DNA of 40,390 bases from an uncultured Blautia sp. (GTDB lineage Bacteria > Bacillota > Clostridia > Lachnospirales > Lachnospiraceae): the NCBI RefSeq assembly GCF_934371575.1, contig NZ_CAKRNY010000034.1, positions 1 to 40,390 on the forward strand, read 5' to 3'. Positions 7,274 through 15,650 of this stretch are shown here, one piece after another. Positions within the stretch are counted from its first letter, which is position 1, and the number at the start of each line of letters is the position of its first letter. The position numbers and the translations under genes were made by a program. Below the pieces are notes generated by a model. The model had not been told where the DNA came from. It saw nothing but the letters and a program-made list of their open reading frames with translations, and made no database searches.

Positions 7274-8785
7274 ATGTCACTAATATCAAATTTGTTTATA
7301 CTTTTTGTAGCAGCGGGGGTGTTCGTCTATTATATAGTGCCCCGTAAATTTCAATGGATTGTTCTTCTTATTTTCAGCTATATCTATTATTTGGCAGGCG
7401 GTCCACGTTATGTTATCTTTATTCTTTTTTCCACCTTTGTAACCTGGCTGACAGCTTTGCTGATTGAAAAGACAGAAACAAATGGCAGTCATATAGGTGC
7501 AAAAAGATTTCTGATTCTGGGTTTGATTCTCAATTTTGGAATGCTTGGAATCGTAAAATACACCAACTTTACAATCGAGAATATTAATGCCTTGTTTCAC
7601 TTGCATTTAAGAGGAATTGAACTTCTGTTTCCTCTTGGAATTTCATTCTATACGTTTCAGTCTTCAGGCTATCTTTTGGATGTTTACTGGAAAAGATGTA
7701 AAGCAGAAAAGCAGCCATTTAAATACGCCTTATTTGTATCGTATTTTCCGCAGATCCTTCAGGGACCTATCGGCAGATATAACCGTCTGGCTGATCAGTT
7801 GTATGCTGAGCATAAGTTTAAATTGGAAAATATAACAAGAGGTTTTGAACGTATTCTCTGGGGATTCTTTAAGAAGATGATTCTTGCAGACTGGGCGGTC
7901 GTTTTCTCAGATGCTATTTTTAATGACCCAGAGAAATATAATGGAGTTGCTCTGCTTGGTGTATTATTTTATCTGATTCAGATTTATGCAGATTTTTCCG
8001 GCGGAATGGATGTTGTGATCGGTATTTCTTCCATGTTTGGAATTGAATTAGATGAGAACTTTAAAAGACCTTATTTTGCAGTATCGACTGCAGATTTCTG
8101 GCATCGCTGGCACATCACCCTTGGAACCTGGATGAAGGATTATGTTTTCTATCCGGTTACATTATCTCGTTGGATGAGCAAATTCGGTAAGAAATGCAAA
8201 AAAGTATTTGGTAAGAAAATCGGGCGTGCGATTCCCATTGGTGTAGCAAATCTGATCGTATTTTTCATTGTGGGTATCTGGCACGGAGCTGCATGGAAAT
8301 ACATTGTATATGGTATGTACAATGGTATTATTATTGCGTTTAGTGGAATTATGGCTGATAATTATCGCAGTTGGAAGAAAAAATTGAACATTTCCGGCAA
8401 AGAAACCTGGTATTACGTATTTACAGTAGTCAGAACGTTTATACTGGTTCTTATTGGTAATTATTTTGATCGGGCAGACAGTGTGGGACAGGCTTTTCTT
8501 ATGATGAAGCAATCCCTGACAAGTTTTGATCCATCTCAGCTTCTTATGATTCCGGCTGGTAAACAGGGGACTGCATTTACTCCTTATGCTCTTTTAATCA
8601 TTGTTGTTTTATGTGTGATTCAGTTTATTGTCAGTGTACTTCAGGAAAGAGGAGTTAAAATTCGCGAGTCTCTTGCAAAGCTTCCTTTACCTGTTACAGT
8701 TGCCATTTATTTTTGCATGCTGGTATCCATTGGCTTGTTTGGTTCCACTGCAGTAGCGAGAGGTTTTATCTATGCACAATTTTAA
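7274..8785 (+). CDS. MBOAT O-acyltransferase, DltB/AlgI-like, with DltX-like C-terminus
   Basis: A polytopic membrane protein of 503 residues that would pass an acyl or aminoacyl group across the membrane to an extracellular acceptor. MBOAT hallmarks are present: QGPIGRYNR (163-171), the FWHRWHITLGTWMKDY block (275-290) and the catalytic histidine in GIWHGAAW (H337). The last six residues are FIYAQF (498-503). Bacillus DltX, the small partner of DltB, ends in a nearly identical tyrosine motif (FIYNEF), proposed to carry the acyl group between DltB and the acceptor. Here that motif is part of the MBOAT itself, and no separate dltX gene is visible. AGGAG at 7264-7268 precedes the ATG. The end overlaps the next gene by 14 bp. 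A teichoic-acid D-alanylation role is possible but not certain. Confidence 0.9.
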   Translation: MSLISNLFILFVAAGVFVYYIVPRKFQWIVLLIFSYIYYLAGGPRYVIFILFSTFVTWLTALLIEKTETNGSHIGAKRFLILGLILNFGMLGIVKYTNFTIENINALFHLHLRGIELLFPLGISFYTFQSSGYLLDVYWKRCKAEKQPFKYALFVSYFPQILQGPIGRYNRLADQLYAEHKFKLENITRGFERILWGFFKKMILADWAVVFSDAIFNDPEKYNGVALLGVLFYLIQIYADFSGGMDVVIGISSMFGIELDENFKRPYFAVSTADFWHRWHITLGTWMKDYVFYPVTLSRWMSKFGKKCKKVFGKKIGRAIPIGVANLIVFFIVGIWHGAAWKYIVYGMYNGIIIAFSGIMADNYRSWKKKLNISGKETWYYVFTVVRTFILVLIGNYFDRADSVGQAFLMMKQSLTSFDPSQLLMIPAGKQGTAFTPYALLIIVVLCVIQFIVSVLQERGVKIRESLAKLPLPVTVAIYFCMLVSIGLFGSTAVARGFIYAQF

Positions 8786-9740
8786 GAAAATCGTAAAGAC
8801 AGTACTGGTACTTGCTGTGTGTATAACGCTTCTTGTAGGATTGGATATGGCACTTTATCCATGTACCTTCATGAGGAATGACATTCATGCAGTGGTAAAT
8901 AATCAATATGATGATATTATTCTGGGAACTTCTCACGGAATGACGGATATTGATCCGGCAGTAATGGAAGAAATTACAGGAAGAACTGGCCACAATATGT
9001 GCGTTGGCGGAGAATATGTAATTGACGCATATCATATTGCGAAGCTGATTGCAGAGAAACAGAAGCCTACCAGAATTATTTATGAAGTGGATCCGGAATA
9101 TCTGGTTTCCCAAAAAGAAGAAGGAAACAATTATCTTCTGTTTTATCATGAGTTTCCTTTTTCAAAAGCAAAATTGGAATATTTCTGGAATTCTATTGCG
9201 GATTGCAATTTCAGAACTGTTCTGTTTCCGTGGTATGAATATTCACTTAGTTATGAGCTTGGAAGAGTAAAGGAAACTTTTTCTCAGAAATGGAATAAAG
9301 ATTATGATATTTCCCATTTGAAGAGTGATACCCAGGAATACCATGAAAGTGGTCTGATTGAGCGTTATCCGGTTGATACAACCAAGCTGAAAATGCAGTC
9401 TATGAAGGATTTTACAGAAGATCAGGTAAACCCGCAGAATATGGAATATCTTGGAAAGCTGATTGATTTTTGCAAGGAAAATAATATTGAATTTGTAGCT
9501 GTAACAACTCCGATTCCAATTGACACGCTGAAAGTATACAGTGATAATTTTAATGCGGCTTCAAAATATTTGGGAGAGTATTTTGATCAAAAAGGAATTA
9601 CTTACCTGAATTTTAATACACAATATTTTAAGGCATTTTCTCACGACTTAATCAATTATACGGACTATAATGGTCATATGAATGGAAATGCTGCAAAAGA
9701 GTATTCCAAAGTGCTGGCAAATATTTTAAACCAAATTTAA
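8772..9740 (+). CDS. DltD/AlgJ-like SGNH acyl-transfer protein
   Basis: A 322-residue membrane-anchored protein. An N-terminal helix (about 7-28) leads to an extracellular domain of the SGNH type: the nucleophile is S54 in ILGTSHGMTD, and the Asp/His pair is D298 and H302 in DYNGHMN near the C-terminus. DltD and AlgJ proteins have the same plan and complete acyl transfer to the outside polymer after an MBOAT. The ATG at 8772 lies inside the acyltransferase gene, an overlap that suggests translational coupling and a fixed ratio. The protein is shorter than typical DltD (about 390-420 residues) and has diverged in sequence, so the acceptor may not be lipoteichoic acid. Family membership by motifs is fairly secure; the substrate is unknown. 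Confidence 0.75.
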   Translation: MHNFKKIVKTVLVLAVCITLLVGLDMALYPCTFMRNDIHAVVNNQYDDIILGTSHGMTDIDPAVMEEITGRTGHNMCVGGEYVIDAYHIAKLIAEKQKPTRIIYEVDPEYLVSQKEEGNNYLLFYHEFPFSKAKLEYFWNSIADCNFRTVLFPWYEYSLSYELGRVKETFSQKWNKDYDISHLKSDTQEYHESGLIERYPVDTTKLKMQSMKDFTEDQVNPQNMEYLGKLIDFCKENNIEFVAVTTPIPIDTLKVYSDNFNAASKYLGEYFDQKGITYLNFNTQYFKAFSHDLINYTDYNGHMNGNAAKEYSKVLANILNQI

Positions 9741-9756
9741 TATATGGAGGTGTCAT

Positions 9757-11259
9757 ATGCCAAGAATTATGACAGATTTTCTGGATGATGCTGTAAAAAC
9801 ACATCCAAATAAAGCTGCTTTTACGGAAGAAGAAAGATCTCTTACATATAAAGAGCTTCAGGAAGAGGCTTACAGAATTGCAATGCCGATTATCAGGTCG
9901 GGATTTCGTAAGAAACCAGTAGCCCTTTATTTTGATAAATCTATTTACTGTATTTCATCAATGATGGCAGTTGCTTATAGTGGCAATTTTTATTCTGTAA
10001 TTGATACGGAAATGCCAGTTGAGCGAATTAACAAAATATTTGAAGTACTTGAGCCAGAACTGGTACTTACAGACAGAAAGCATTTTGAAAAGGCAAAAGA
10101 GTTTTTTGATGAAGACAGGATTATTGTCACAGAGGAATTGAATGATTCTGAAATATCTGAAGAAGCAATCGAAGAGAGTAAAGCAAAGATCCTGGAGACT
10201 GATGTGCTTTATGTCCTTTTTACTTCTGGATCCACAGGAATCCCCAAAGGAGTAGTCACTCCTCATAAAGCAATCACCAGTTACATAGTTGCATTGGTTT
10301 CAGACTATAAAATGGACGATACTTATGTACTTGGTGTTCAGGTTCCGTTTTACTATGTTATGACGGCTCTTGATATTTATGGAACAATTGCAGCTAAAGC
10401 ACATGCTTACCTGATTCCAAAAAGCAAATTTCTTTTCCCTGCTTATCTGGTTCAATATTTGTATGAAAATAAGATCAATTTACTTAGCTGGGTTCCATCT
10501 GCACTTTGCATGATAGCAAATACAAATGCGTTTTCTGTAGCAGATCTGTCAGCGATCAAGCTTATTGTTTTCGGTGGTGAAGTTATGCCAATAAAACAGT
10601 TGAAAGCATGGCAGAAAGCTGTTCCGGACGCTGTGTATATTAATGCATATGGTTCTACTGAGATTACAGATGGATGTACTTACTATATTGTAGACAGGGA
10701 ATTTAAAGATGAAGATATCCTTCCAATCGGCATTCCGTACAGCAATTGTGATGTTCTTGTAATTGATGAGGATGGCAATCCTATAACAGATGGTGTTGGT
10801 GAATTGGTTGTCAGAGGAAATTCAGTAGGATATGGATATTATAAAGATCCTGAAAAGACTGCGGAAGTATTTATTCAGAATCCACTGAATTCCTGTTATC
10901 CGGAAACCGTATATAAAATGGGTGATCTGGTGCGTTTCAATGAGTATGGTGAATTGGAATACTATGGACGCAAAGATTTCCAGATTAAATATATGGGAAG
11001 AAGAATTGAGCTTGGCGAAATTGAGGCAAATGTAAGCAGCATTGATGGCGTAGATGAAAATTGTTGTGTATTTGATTCGGCTAAAAAGAGAATCGTGCTA
11101 TTCTATTCTGGAGCAATTGACGATAAAGCATTGCTGAAAACATTAAGATCAAAATTACCGGATTATATGCAGCCAAGAAAAATCAATCATCTGCCTGAAA
11201 TGCCTCATAATCAGAATGGAAAGATTAACAGAAAACTTCTGGCAGCACAGATCAGCTGA
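9757..11259 (+). CDS. DltA-like amino-acid-adenylating ligase
   Basis: A cytoplasmic ANL-superfamily enzyme of 500 residues that would adenylate an amino acid (or other small acid) and load it on a carrier protein, as DltA does for D-alanine. The ATP loop TSGSTGIPKG is at 156-165, the A5-type YGSTE at 298-302, GDLVRF in the hinge region and the C-terminal catalytic lysine at K489 (NQNGKINRK). Length and order match DltA. One difference stands out: DltA proteins read FCGEVLP in the binding pocket, where the Cys is reported to help select D- over L-alanine; here the segment is VFGGEVMP, with Gly273 in that position. YGSTE also replaces the usual YGPTE. The donor may therefore not be D-alanine. 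The ribosome site TGGAGG sits before the ATG and the gene starts 16 bp after the SGNH gene. Confidence 0.85.
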   Translation: MPRIMTDFLDDAVKTHPNKAAFTEEERSLTYKELQEEAYRIAMPIIRSGFRKKPVALYFDKSIYCISSMMAVAYSGNFYSVIDTEMPVERINKIFEVLEPELVLTDRKHFEKAKEFFDEDRIIVTEELNDSEISEEAIEESKAKILETDVLYVLFTSGSTGIPKGVVTPHKAITSYIVALVSDYKMDDTYVLGVQVPFYYVMTALDIYGTIAAKAHAYLIPKSKFLFPAYLVQYLYENKINLLSWVPSALCMIANTNAFSVADLSAIKLIVFGGEVMPIKQLKAWQKAVPDAVYINAYGSTEITDGCTYYIVDREFKDEDILPIGIPYSNCDVLVIDEDGNPITDGVGELVVRGNSVGYGYYKDPEKTAEVFIQNPLNSCYPETVYKMGDLVRFNEYGELEYYGRKDFQIKYMGRRIELGEIEANVSSIDGVDENCCVFDSAKKRIVLFYSGAIDDKALLKTLRSKLPDYMQPRKINHLPEMPHNQNGKINRKLLAAQIS

Positions 11260-11273
11260 ACAATACATGTTAT

Positions 11274-11325
11274 AAGAAAGTGAAGCTTTCTTCGTGTTGA
11301 AATGCTTTTGAAACTGTGGTATGCT
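11274..11325 (+). promoter_or_regulatory. Hairpin and separate promoter in front of the carrier-protein gene
   Basis: The 143-bp gap after the ligase gene holds a perfect hairpin, AAGAAAG-TGAAG-CTTTCTT (11274-11292), and then a good vegetative promoter: TTGAAA (11297-11302), 17 bp, TATGCT (11320-11325) with an extended TGG just before the -10. A second small hairpin, CCTGC-TTCA-GCAGG, lies near 11347-11360. The carrier protein can thus be expressed independently of the upstream cassette. Confidence 0.6.
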
Positions 11326-11402
11326 CATGATTGGAAATAAATGTATCCTGCTTCAGCAGGTGTTTATGCAAAAAAAGATAATTGGAAAGCGAGGAAACAA
11401 AA

Positions 11403-11627
11403 ATGGACAAATTAATAGAAATTCTTGAGGACATTAAGCCGGGGGTAGATTATGAAACCTGTGATACTCTGATTGACGATGGTTTACTTGATTCTTTTGC
11501 GATTTTGTCAATTGTCAGCGAACTTCAGGATGAGTTTGATATTGCTATTACTCCGGCGGATATTATTCCGGAGAACTTTAATTCTGCCGCAGCACTTTGG
11601 GAAATGGTTTGCCGTCTGAAAGGCTGA
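11403..11627 (+). CDS. DltC-like acyl/aminoacyl carrier protein
   Basis: A small acidic four-helix carrier protein of 74 residues. The phosphopantetheine attachment serine is S31 in DDGLLDSFAIL, the same context as the GLLDSF motif of DltC. It would receive the activated acid from the ligase at 9757-11259 and deliver it to the MBOAT. The start is placed at 11403: GCGAGG lies 8 bases upstream, whereas an in-frame TTG at 11382 lacks a ribosome site. Unlike standard dltABCD order it is not between dltB and dltD. It has its own promoter and is followed 30 bp later by a secreted transglutaminase-like gene, presumably on the same message. Confidence 0.87.
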   Translation: MDKLIEILEDIKPGVDYETCDTLIDDGLLDSFAILSIVSELQDEFDIAITPADIIPENFNSAAALWEMVCRLKG

Positions 11628-11657
11628 TTCTGTTGTACATAGGGGAGAAAGAGCAGT

Positions 11658-12614
11658 ATGCGAAAATTAAAAACGCTTTTTGCAGTTGCAGCAGTGGCTG
11701 TAATGGCAGTATGCACAGTTCCGGCGCAGGGAGCTGAATTTGATACAAATACAGTTGTTCAGCCAACACCGGCAGTAAAGAAAAGCGGTCTTGTAAAAGA
11801 AGGCACAAAGTACGTTTATTACGATAAAAAAGGTAATAAGCTGAAAAATAAGTGGAAAACTATTAAGAAGAGTCGCTATTATTTTAAAGCAGACGGAACA
11901 GCTGCAGTTGGCGGAGTGAAAATTGGAAAATATATTTATGTATTTGATCTTCAGGGAAAACTGATACGCCCGTCTAAGTCTAAAATTGTAACTGTAGGGA
12001 AGAGTTCTTATTATGTTAATAAGAATGGACATGCTACAAAAGGTTATTTTAAAATTGGAAAAAAACTTTATAGAGGAGATTCCAAAGGCCGACTCACAAA
12101 GAATAAGACTGTTTCCAATATCACATTTACAAGCAAGGGATATGCAAAAAGCAATTTAAATTCCAAGCTTAAAATGAAGCTTATGTCTACAATTTCCAGA
12201 ATTACGACACCGGGAATGAGTAAATCCCGAAAGCTGTATGCTTGTTGGCAATATCTTACCAGCAGTGGAAATTTCTATTATTCAACATACTGGCCGAATC
12301 TGAATAAAAAAGGATGGCAGCGTGAGGTTGCATATCGTATGCTTACTACAGGTGGTGGAGACTGTTACGGGTTTGCCTGTACATTTGCAGCAATGGCAAG
12401 TGAATTGGGTTATAATCCATATGTGGTTCTTGGCCGTGTTTCCGGAACAAGGGACGGTGCTGCTGATGGTCTTACCAGACATGGCTGGGTAATGATTAAT
12501 GGAGCATATTATGATCCGGAAGCTCAGTTTGCAGGCTGGTATCGCGGTGTGTACGGAAGTGGAAGTTATGATATCAGACATACAGTCAGTCGCCGAGTAA
12601 GGTACGCTTCATAA
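11658..12614 (+). CDS. Secreted wall-binding repeat protein with transglutaminase-like domain
   Basis: A 318-residue protein with a signal peptide (MRKLKTLFAV through PAQGA), about four Lys/Tyr-rich wall-binding-type repeats (residues 42-150, e.g. YVYYDKKGN, RYYFKADG, YYVNKNGH) and a C-terminal transglutaminase-like domain from about 165. Catalytic residues are intact: C236 (GGGDCYG), H275 (TRHGWVM) and D286 (YYDPEAQ). The catalytic part closely resembles that of the protein at 3754-4776 (shared MSKSRKL/MSKSQKL, RACFNY/YACWQY and GYEPYV/GYNPYV blocks), which suggests duplication. AGGGGAG precedes the ATG. Being co-directional with and only 30 bp after the carrier-protein gene, it is the clearest genetic link between the wall proteins and the dlt-like cassette. 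Confidence 0.82.
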   Translation: MRKLKTLFAVAAVAVMAVCTVPAQGAEFDTNTVVQPTPAVKKSGLVKEGTKYVYYDKKGNKLKNKWKTIKKSRYYFKADGTAAVGGVKIGKYIYVFDLQGKLIRPSKSKIVTVGKSSYYVNKNGHATKGYFKIGKKLYRGDSKGRLTKNKTVSNITFTSKGYAKSNLNSKLKMKLMSTISRITTPGMSKSRKLYACWQYLTSSGNFYYSTYWPNLNKKGWQREVAYRMLTTGGGDCYGFACTFAAMASELGYNPYVVLGRVSGTRDGAADGLTRHGWVMINGAYYDPEAQFAGWYRGVYGSGSYDIRHTVSRRVRYAS

Positions 12615-12683
12615 AGAATTGGAGCGGATTTATTTTGAGTATTTCAAACATGACGTGGTGCCTTATTAGAGCATTAATCCATA

Positions 12684-12743
12684 GACCATCCGCTGAGGTG
12701 ACTCAGATGGATGGTCATCCGTATTAAAGAATGATGGTATAAA
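12684..12743 (+). promoter_or_regulatory. Hairpin and extended -10 box before the APC permease
   Basis: GACCATCC (12684-12691) pairs with GGATGGTC (12709-12716), and CTGAG pairs with CTCAG inside it around a GTGA tetraloop. No T-run follows, so it is not a classical terminator. Downstream, TGG-TATAAA (12735-12743) looks like an extended -10 without a good -35. The stem may end the envelope block or serve as an operator for the permease gene. Confidence 0.5.
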
Positions 12744-12770
12744 ATTTTTACGGGTTTAAGGAAAGCGAGG

Positions 12771-14195
12771 ATGTTAGTGAGTAATAGAGAATCAGAATTT
12801 AGCAAAGTACTCAACACGGGTGATGTTTTGGTTGTAGCGTTTGGCGCCATGATCGGATGGGGATGGGTTGTGTCCTCTGGTCAGTGGATTACCAATGGTG
12901 GTGTTCTTGGAACGGTAATTGGATTTATAATTGGCGGTATTATGATCTACTTTGTAGGTTTGTGTTATGCTGAATTGACTACCGCGATGCCGAAATGTGG
13001 CGGTGAACATGTATTTAGCTATAAGGCATTTGGTTCCATTGGGGCTTATATATGTACATGGTCCATTATTTTAAGCTACATTGGTGTTGTATGCTATGAG
13101 GCGGTATCATTTCCAACAATCCTTCAATATGTTTTCCCTGAAATAGCCAGAGGATATTTATATTCGGTTGGCGGATTTGATATATATTTGACATGGCTGC
13201 TTATTGCAATTGGAATGGCTCTGTTAATTCTATTCCTCAATATTATAGGAATGAAGAAGGCAGCAAGATTTCAGAAAATATTAACCTGTGTAATTGCAGC
13301 AGTAGGGATCGCACTGGTTGCAGGATCTGCATATTCAGGAAACGCAAGTAATCTTCAGAATCAGTTGTTGATTGGTGACACCAGTGGTAAGATTATTCAA
13401 AATATTGCAAAGGTCGCCATAATGACGCCTTTTTTCCTTTTTGGATTTGATGTTATACCACAGGCAGCGGAGGAAATTAATGTCCCTTTGAAAAAATTGG
13501 GGAAGATGATGATTCTTTCTATCATTATGGCAGTTTCTTTTTATGTTCTGGTTGTTCTGGCTGTTGGATATGTTATGGATGCAGAACAGATCAAGATATC
13601 GATGTCTTCCGCCACCGGTCTTGTAACTGCCGATGCAATGGGCATTGCATTTAATAATGCTAATATGGCCAAAGTCCTGATAATTGGTGGTCTTTGCGGT
13701 ATTGTTACCAGTTGGAATTCATTTCTGATTGGCGGGAGCAGAGCTTTGTATTCTATGTCTGTTTCCTATATGCTTCCCAGAAAATTTGCTGTACTACATA
13801 AGAAATACAATACACCTGTGAATTCATTGCTGTTAATTGGCGCATTATCAGTTATTTCCCCGTTTTTTGGCCGGTCAATGCTGGTATGGATTGTTGATGC
13901 AGGGAATTTTGCCTGTTGCTTTGCTTATTGTATTGTATCTCTGTCCTTTATAGTTTTAAGAAAAAAAGAAGCTGATATGGAGAGACCATATAAGGTAAAA
14001 CACTACAAATTAGTAGGAATAGTTGCAGTTATTATGTCAGGAACCATGTCTGCCATGTATATTATTCCGGAGACAAATTGTACATTGGTCTGGCAGGAAT
14101 GGGTTATTGTCGGCGGATGGATTCTGTTAGGTGTAATAATGGCGTATATCAGTAAAAGGAAATATGGCGATAAATTTGCGAATCTTATAGAGTGA
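12771..14195 (+). CDS. APC-superfamily amino acid permease
   Basis: A 474-residue integral membrane protein with about twelve hydrophobic segments. The first transmembrane region contains GAMIGWGWVVSSGQW, the glycine-rich unwound segment that binds substrate in APC transporters, and helix 2 is followed by the conserved ELTTAMPKCGGEHVF block. A FGFDVIPQAAEEI segment in the sixth helix region also fits the family. Amino acids or polyamines are likely substrates, but the sequence does not say which. The start is slightly ambiguous: AAGGAAAG serves the ATG at 12771 while GCGAGG could serve a GTG at 12777. The gene is single and ends at a strong bidirectional terminator. Confidence 0.88.
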   Translation: MLVSNRESEFSKVLNTGDVLVVAFGAMIGWGWVVSSGQWITNGGVLGTVIGFIIGGIMIYFVGLCYAELTTAMPKCGGEHVFSYKAFGSIGAYICTWSIILSYIGVVCYEAVSFPTILQYVFPEIARGYLYSVGGFDIYLTWLLIAIGMALLILFLNIIGMKKAARFQKILTCVIAAVGIALVAGSAYSGNASNLQNQLLIGDTSGKIIQNIAKVAIMTPFFLFGFDVIPQAAEEINVPLKKLGKMMILSIIMAVSFYVLVVLAVGYVMDAEQIKISMSSATGLVTADAMGIAFNNANMAKVLIIGGLCGIVTSWNSFLIGGSRALYSMSVSYMLPRKFAVLHKKYNTPVNSLLLIGALSVISPFFGRSMLVWIVDAGNFACCFAYCIVSLSFIVLRKKEADMERPYKVKHYKLVGIVAVIMSGTMSAMYIIPETNCTLVWQEWVIVGGWILLGVIMAYISKRKYGDKFANLIE

Positions 14196-14199
14196 GAAA

Positions 14200-14245
14200 A
14201 AAATCCCCCTGCCAAGAAAGCGTGGTTCCATGGCAGGGGGATTTT
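14200..14245. terminator. Bidirectional terminator between APC and NCS2 permease genes
   Basis: AAAATCCCCCTGCCA (14200-14214) pairs perfectly with TGGCAGGGGGATTTT (14231-14245). The A/T ends of the stem give a T-run in both directions, fitting the convergent genes on either side. Confidence 0.92.
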
Positions 14246-14253
14246 ATTTCCTA

Positions 14254-15630
14254 TTACAGGAATACATATTTCAGAACGAAGATAACAGCCAGTGCGTACA
14301 TAAGCGCGCTGATCTTTTTATCCTTTGCCTTACCGGTACAAACGTTGATTACAACGTAAGAGATAACGCCAAGAGCGATACCCTCGGAAATGCTGTACAG
14401 GAACGGCATTGCGATAATTGCAATAAATGCCGGGATAGCTTCTGTGAGATCGTCAAAATCAATCTTTGTAACAGAAGTAAGCATAAGGAATCCAACCACG
14501 ATCAAAGCCGGAGCTGTTGCAAAGGATGGAATAGCCAGGAAAATCGGGGAAAGGAACAGGGAAAGTGCGAACAAAATAGCGGAAACCAGGGAAGTAAGAC
14601 CGGTACGTCCACCTTCTGCAACACCGGAAGCACTCTCAACAAATGTGGTAACAGTAGAAGTACCGCACATAGCGCCGACTGTTGTACCAACAGCGTCGGA
14701 GAGAAGTGCACCTTTGATTTTCGGCAGCTTGCCGTCCTTATCCAGCATGTCAGCCTTAGAAGCAACACCGATCAAAGTTCCAAGGGTATCAAACATATCT
14801 ACAAACAGGAATGCAAACATGATGACAATAAAATCAAGTGAGAAGACACCTGCGAAATCCATCTTCATAAAAGTAGGAGCCATGCTCGGTACAGAAATTC
14901 CGTTTGAAAAATCCGGGAGAAGACTGTGGAAACCTGCATCCGGATTTGGAACATAAAGCCCAACAAACTGGCAGAGAATTCCAAGTGCCCATGTGATCAG
15001 AATACCCCAAAGAATACCGCCTTTCACATTTTTTACAAGAAGAATACCGGTAATCAGAACTCCTAAAAGTGCCAGAAGAACTGTGATTCCCACTGAATTA
15101 AAGCTGCCATCAGACATGGAACTCTTAAAAGAGAACATGCTTACAAGTGTAGAATCATTGTTTACTACAATTTTTGCATTCTGCAGACCAATAAATGCAA
15201 TAAAAAGTCCGATTCCAACAGAAACGGCATGTTTCAGTGTCATAGGAATGGAGTTAAAAATTGCTTCACGTACATTGGTAAGAGAAAGCAGGATGAAGAT
15301 AATACCTTCTGCAAATACAGCAACCAGGGCCTGTTCCCAGGAATAACCCATACCAAGGACTACTGTGTATGCAAAATATGCATTCAGTCCCATTCCAGGT
15401 GCAAGGACAAATGGATAATTGGATAACAGTGCCATCAGACAGGTTGCGATGAAGGATGAAAGGGCAGTGGCGGTAAAGACTGCACCGCGGTCCATTCCGG
15501 CAGCGGAAAGGATGTTCGGGTTAACTGCCAGGATGTAAGCCATGGTCATGAATGTGGTAATACCAGCCATGATTTCTGTCTTCACATCAGTGTGGTTTTC
15601 CTTCAGATGAAAAAGTTTTTCTAGGTTCAT
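14254..15630 (-). CDS. NCS2-family purine permease (AzgA/PbuG type)
   Basis: A 458-residue membrane transporter of the nucleobase-cation symport family, most similar in pattern to the hypoxanthine/guanine/adenine permeases PbuG, PbuO and AzgA. Signatures include AGITTFMTMAYILAVNP near the N-terminus, LAPGMGLNAYFAYTVV around 76-91 and the SASGVAEGGRTGLTSL block near 335-350 that lines the substrate site. Expected role: uptake of purine bases by proton symport. The start is fixed by GAAGGGGG just upstream of the ATG. It is preceded on the same strand by a ClC gene after 110 bp containing two hairpins. I do not see a purine riboswitch in that gap. Confidence 0.92.
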   Translation of the reverse strand: MNLEKLFHLKENHTDVKTEIMAGITTFMTMAYILAVNPNILSAAGMDRGAVFTATALSSFIATCLMALLSNYPFVLAPGMGLNAYFAYTVVLGMGYSWEQALVAVFAEGIIFILLSLTNVREAIFNSIPMTLKHAVSVGIGLFIAFIGLQNAKIVVNNDSTLVSMFSFKSSMSDGSFNSVGITVLLALLGVLITGILLVKNVKGGILWGILITWALGILCQFVGLYVPNPDAGFHSLLPDFSNGISVPSMAPTFMKMDFAGVFSLDFIVIMFAFLFVDMFDTLGTLIGVASKADMLDKDGKLPKIKGALLSDAVGTTVGAMCGTSTVTTFVESASGVAEGGRTGLTSLVSAILFALSLFLSPIFLAIPSFATAPALIVVGFLMLTSVTKIDFDDLTEAIPAFIAIIAMPFLYSISEGIALGVISYVVINVCTGKAKDKKISALMYALAVIFVLKYVFL

Positions 15631-15650
15631 AAAAGTACCCCCTTCTTTTT

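Noticed and set aside
14254..15426. Several long plus-strand reading frames opposite the NCS2 permease
   Set aside because: They lack ribosome sites, have unusual Cys/Asn/Ser-rich or Arg/Ile/Pro-rich composition, and mirror a clear transporter on the other strand.
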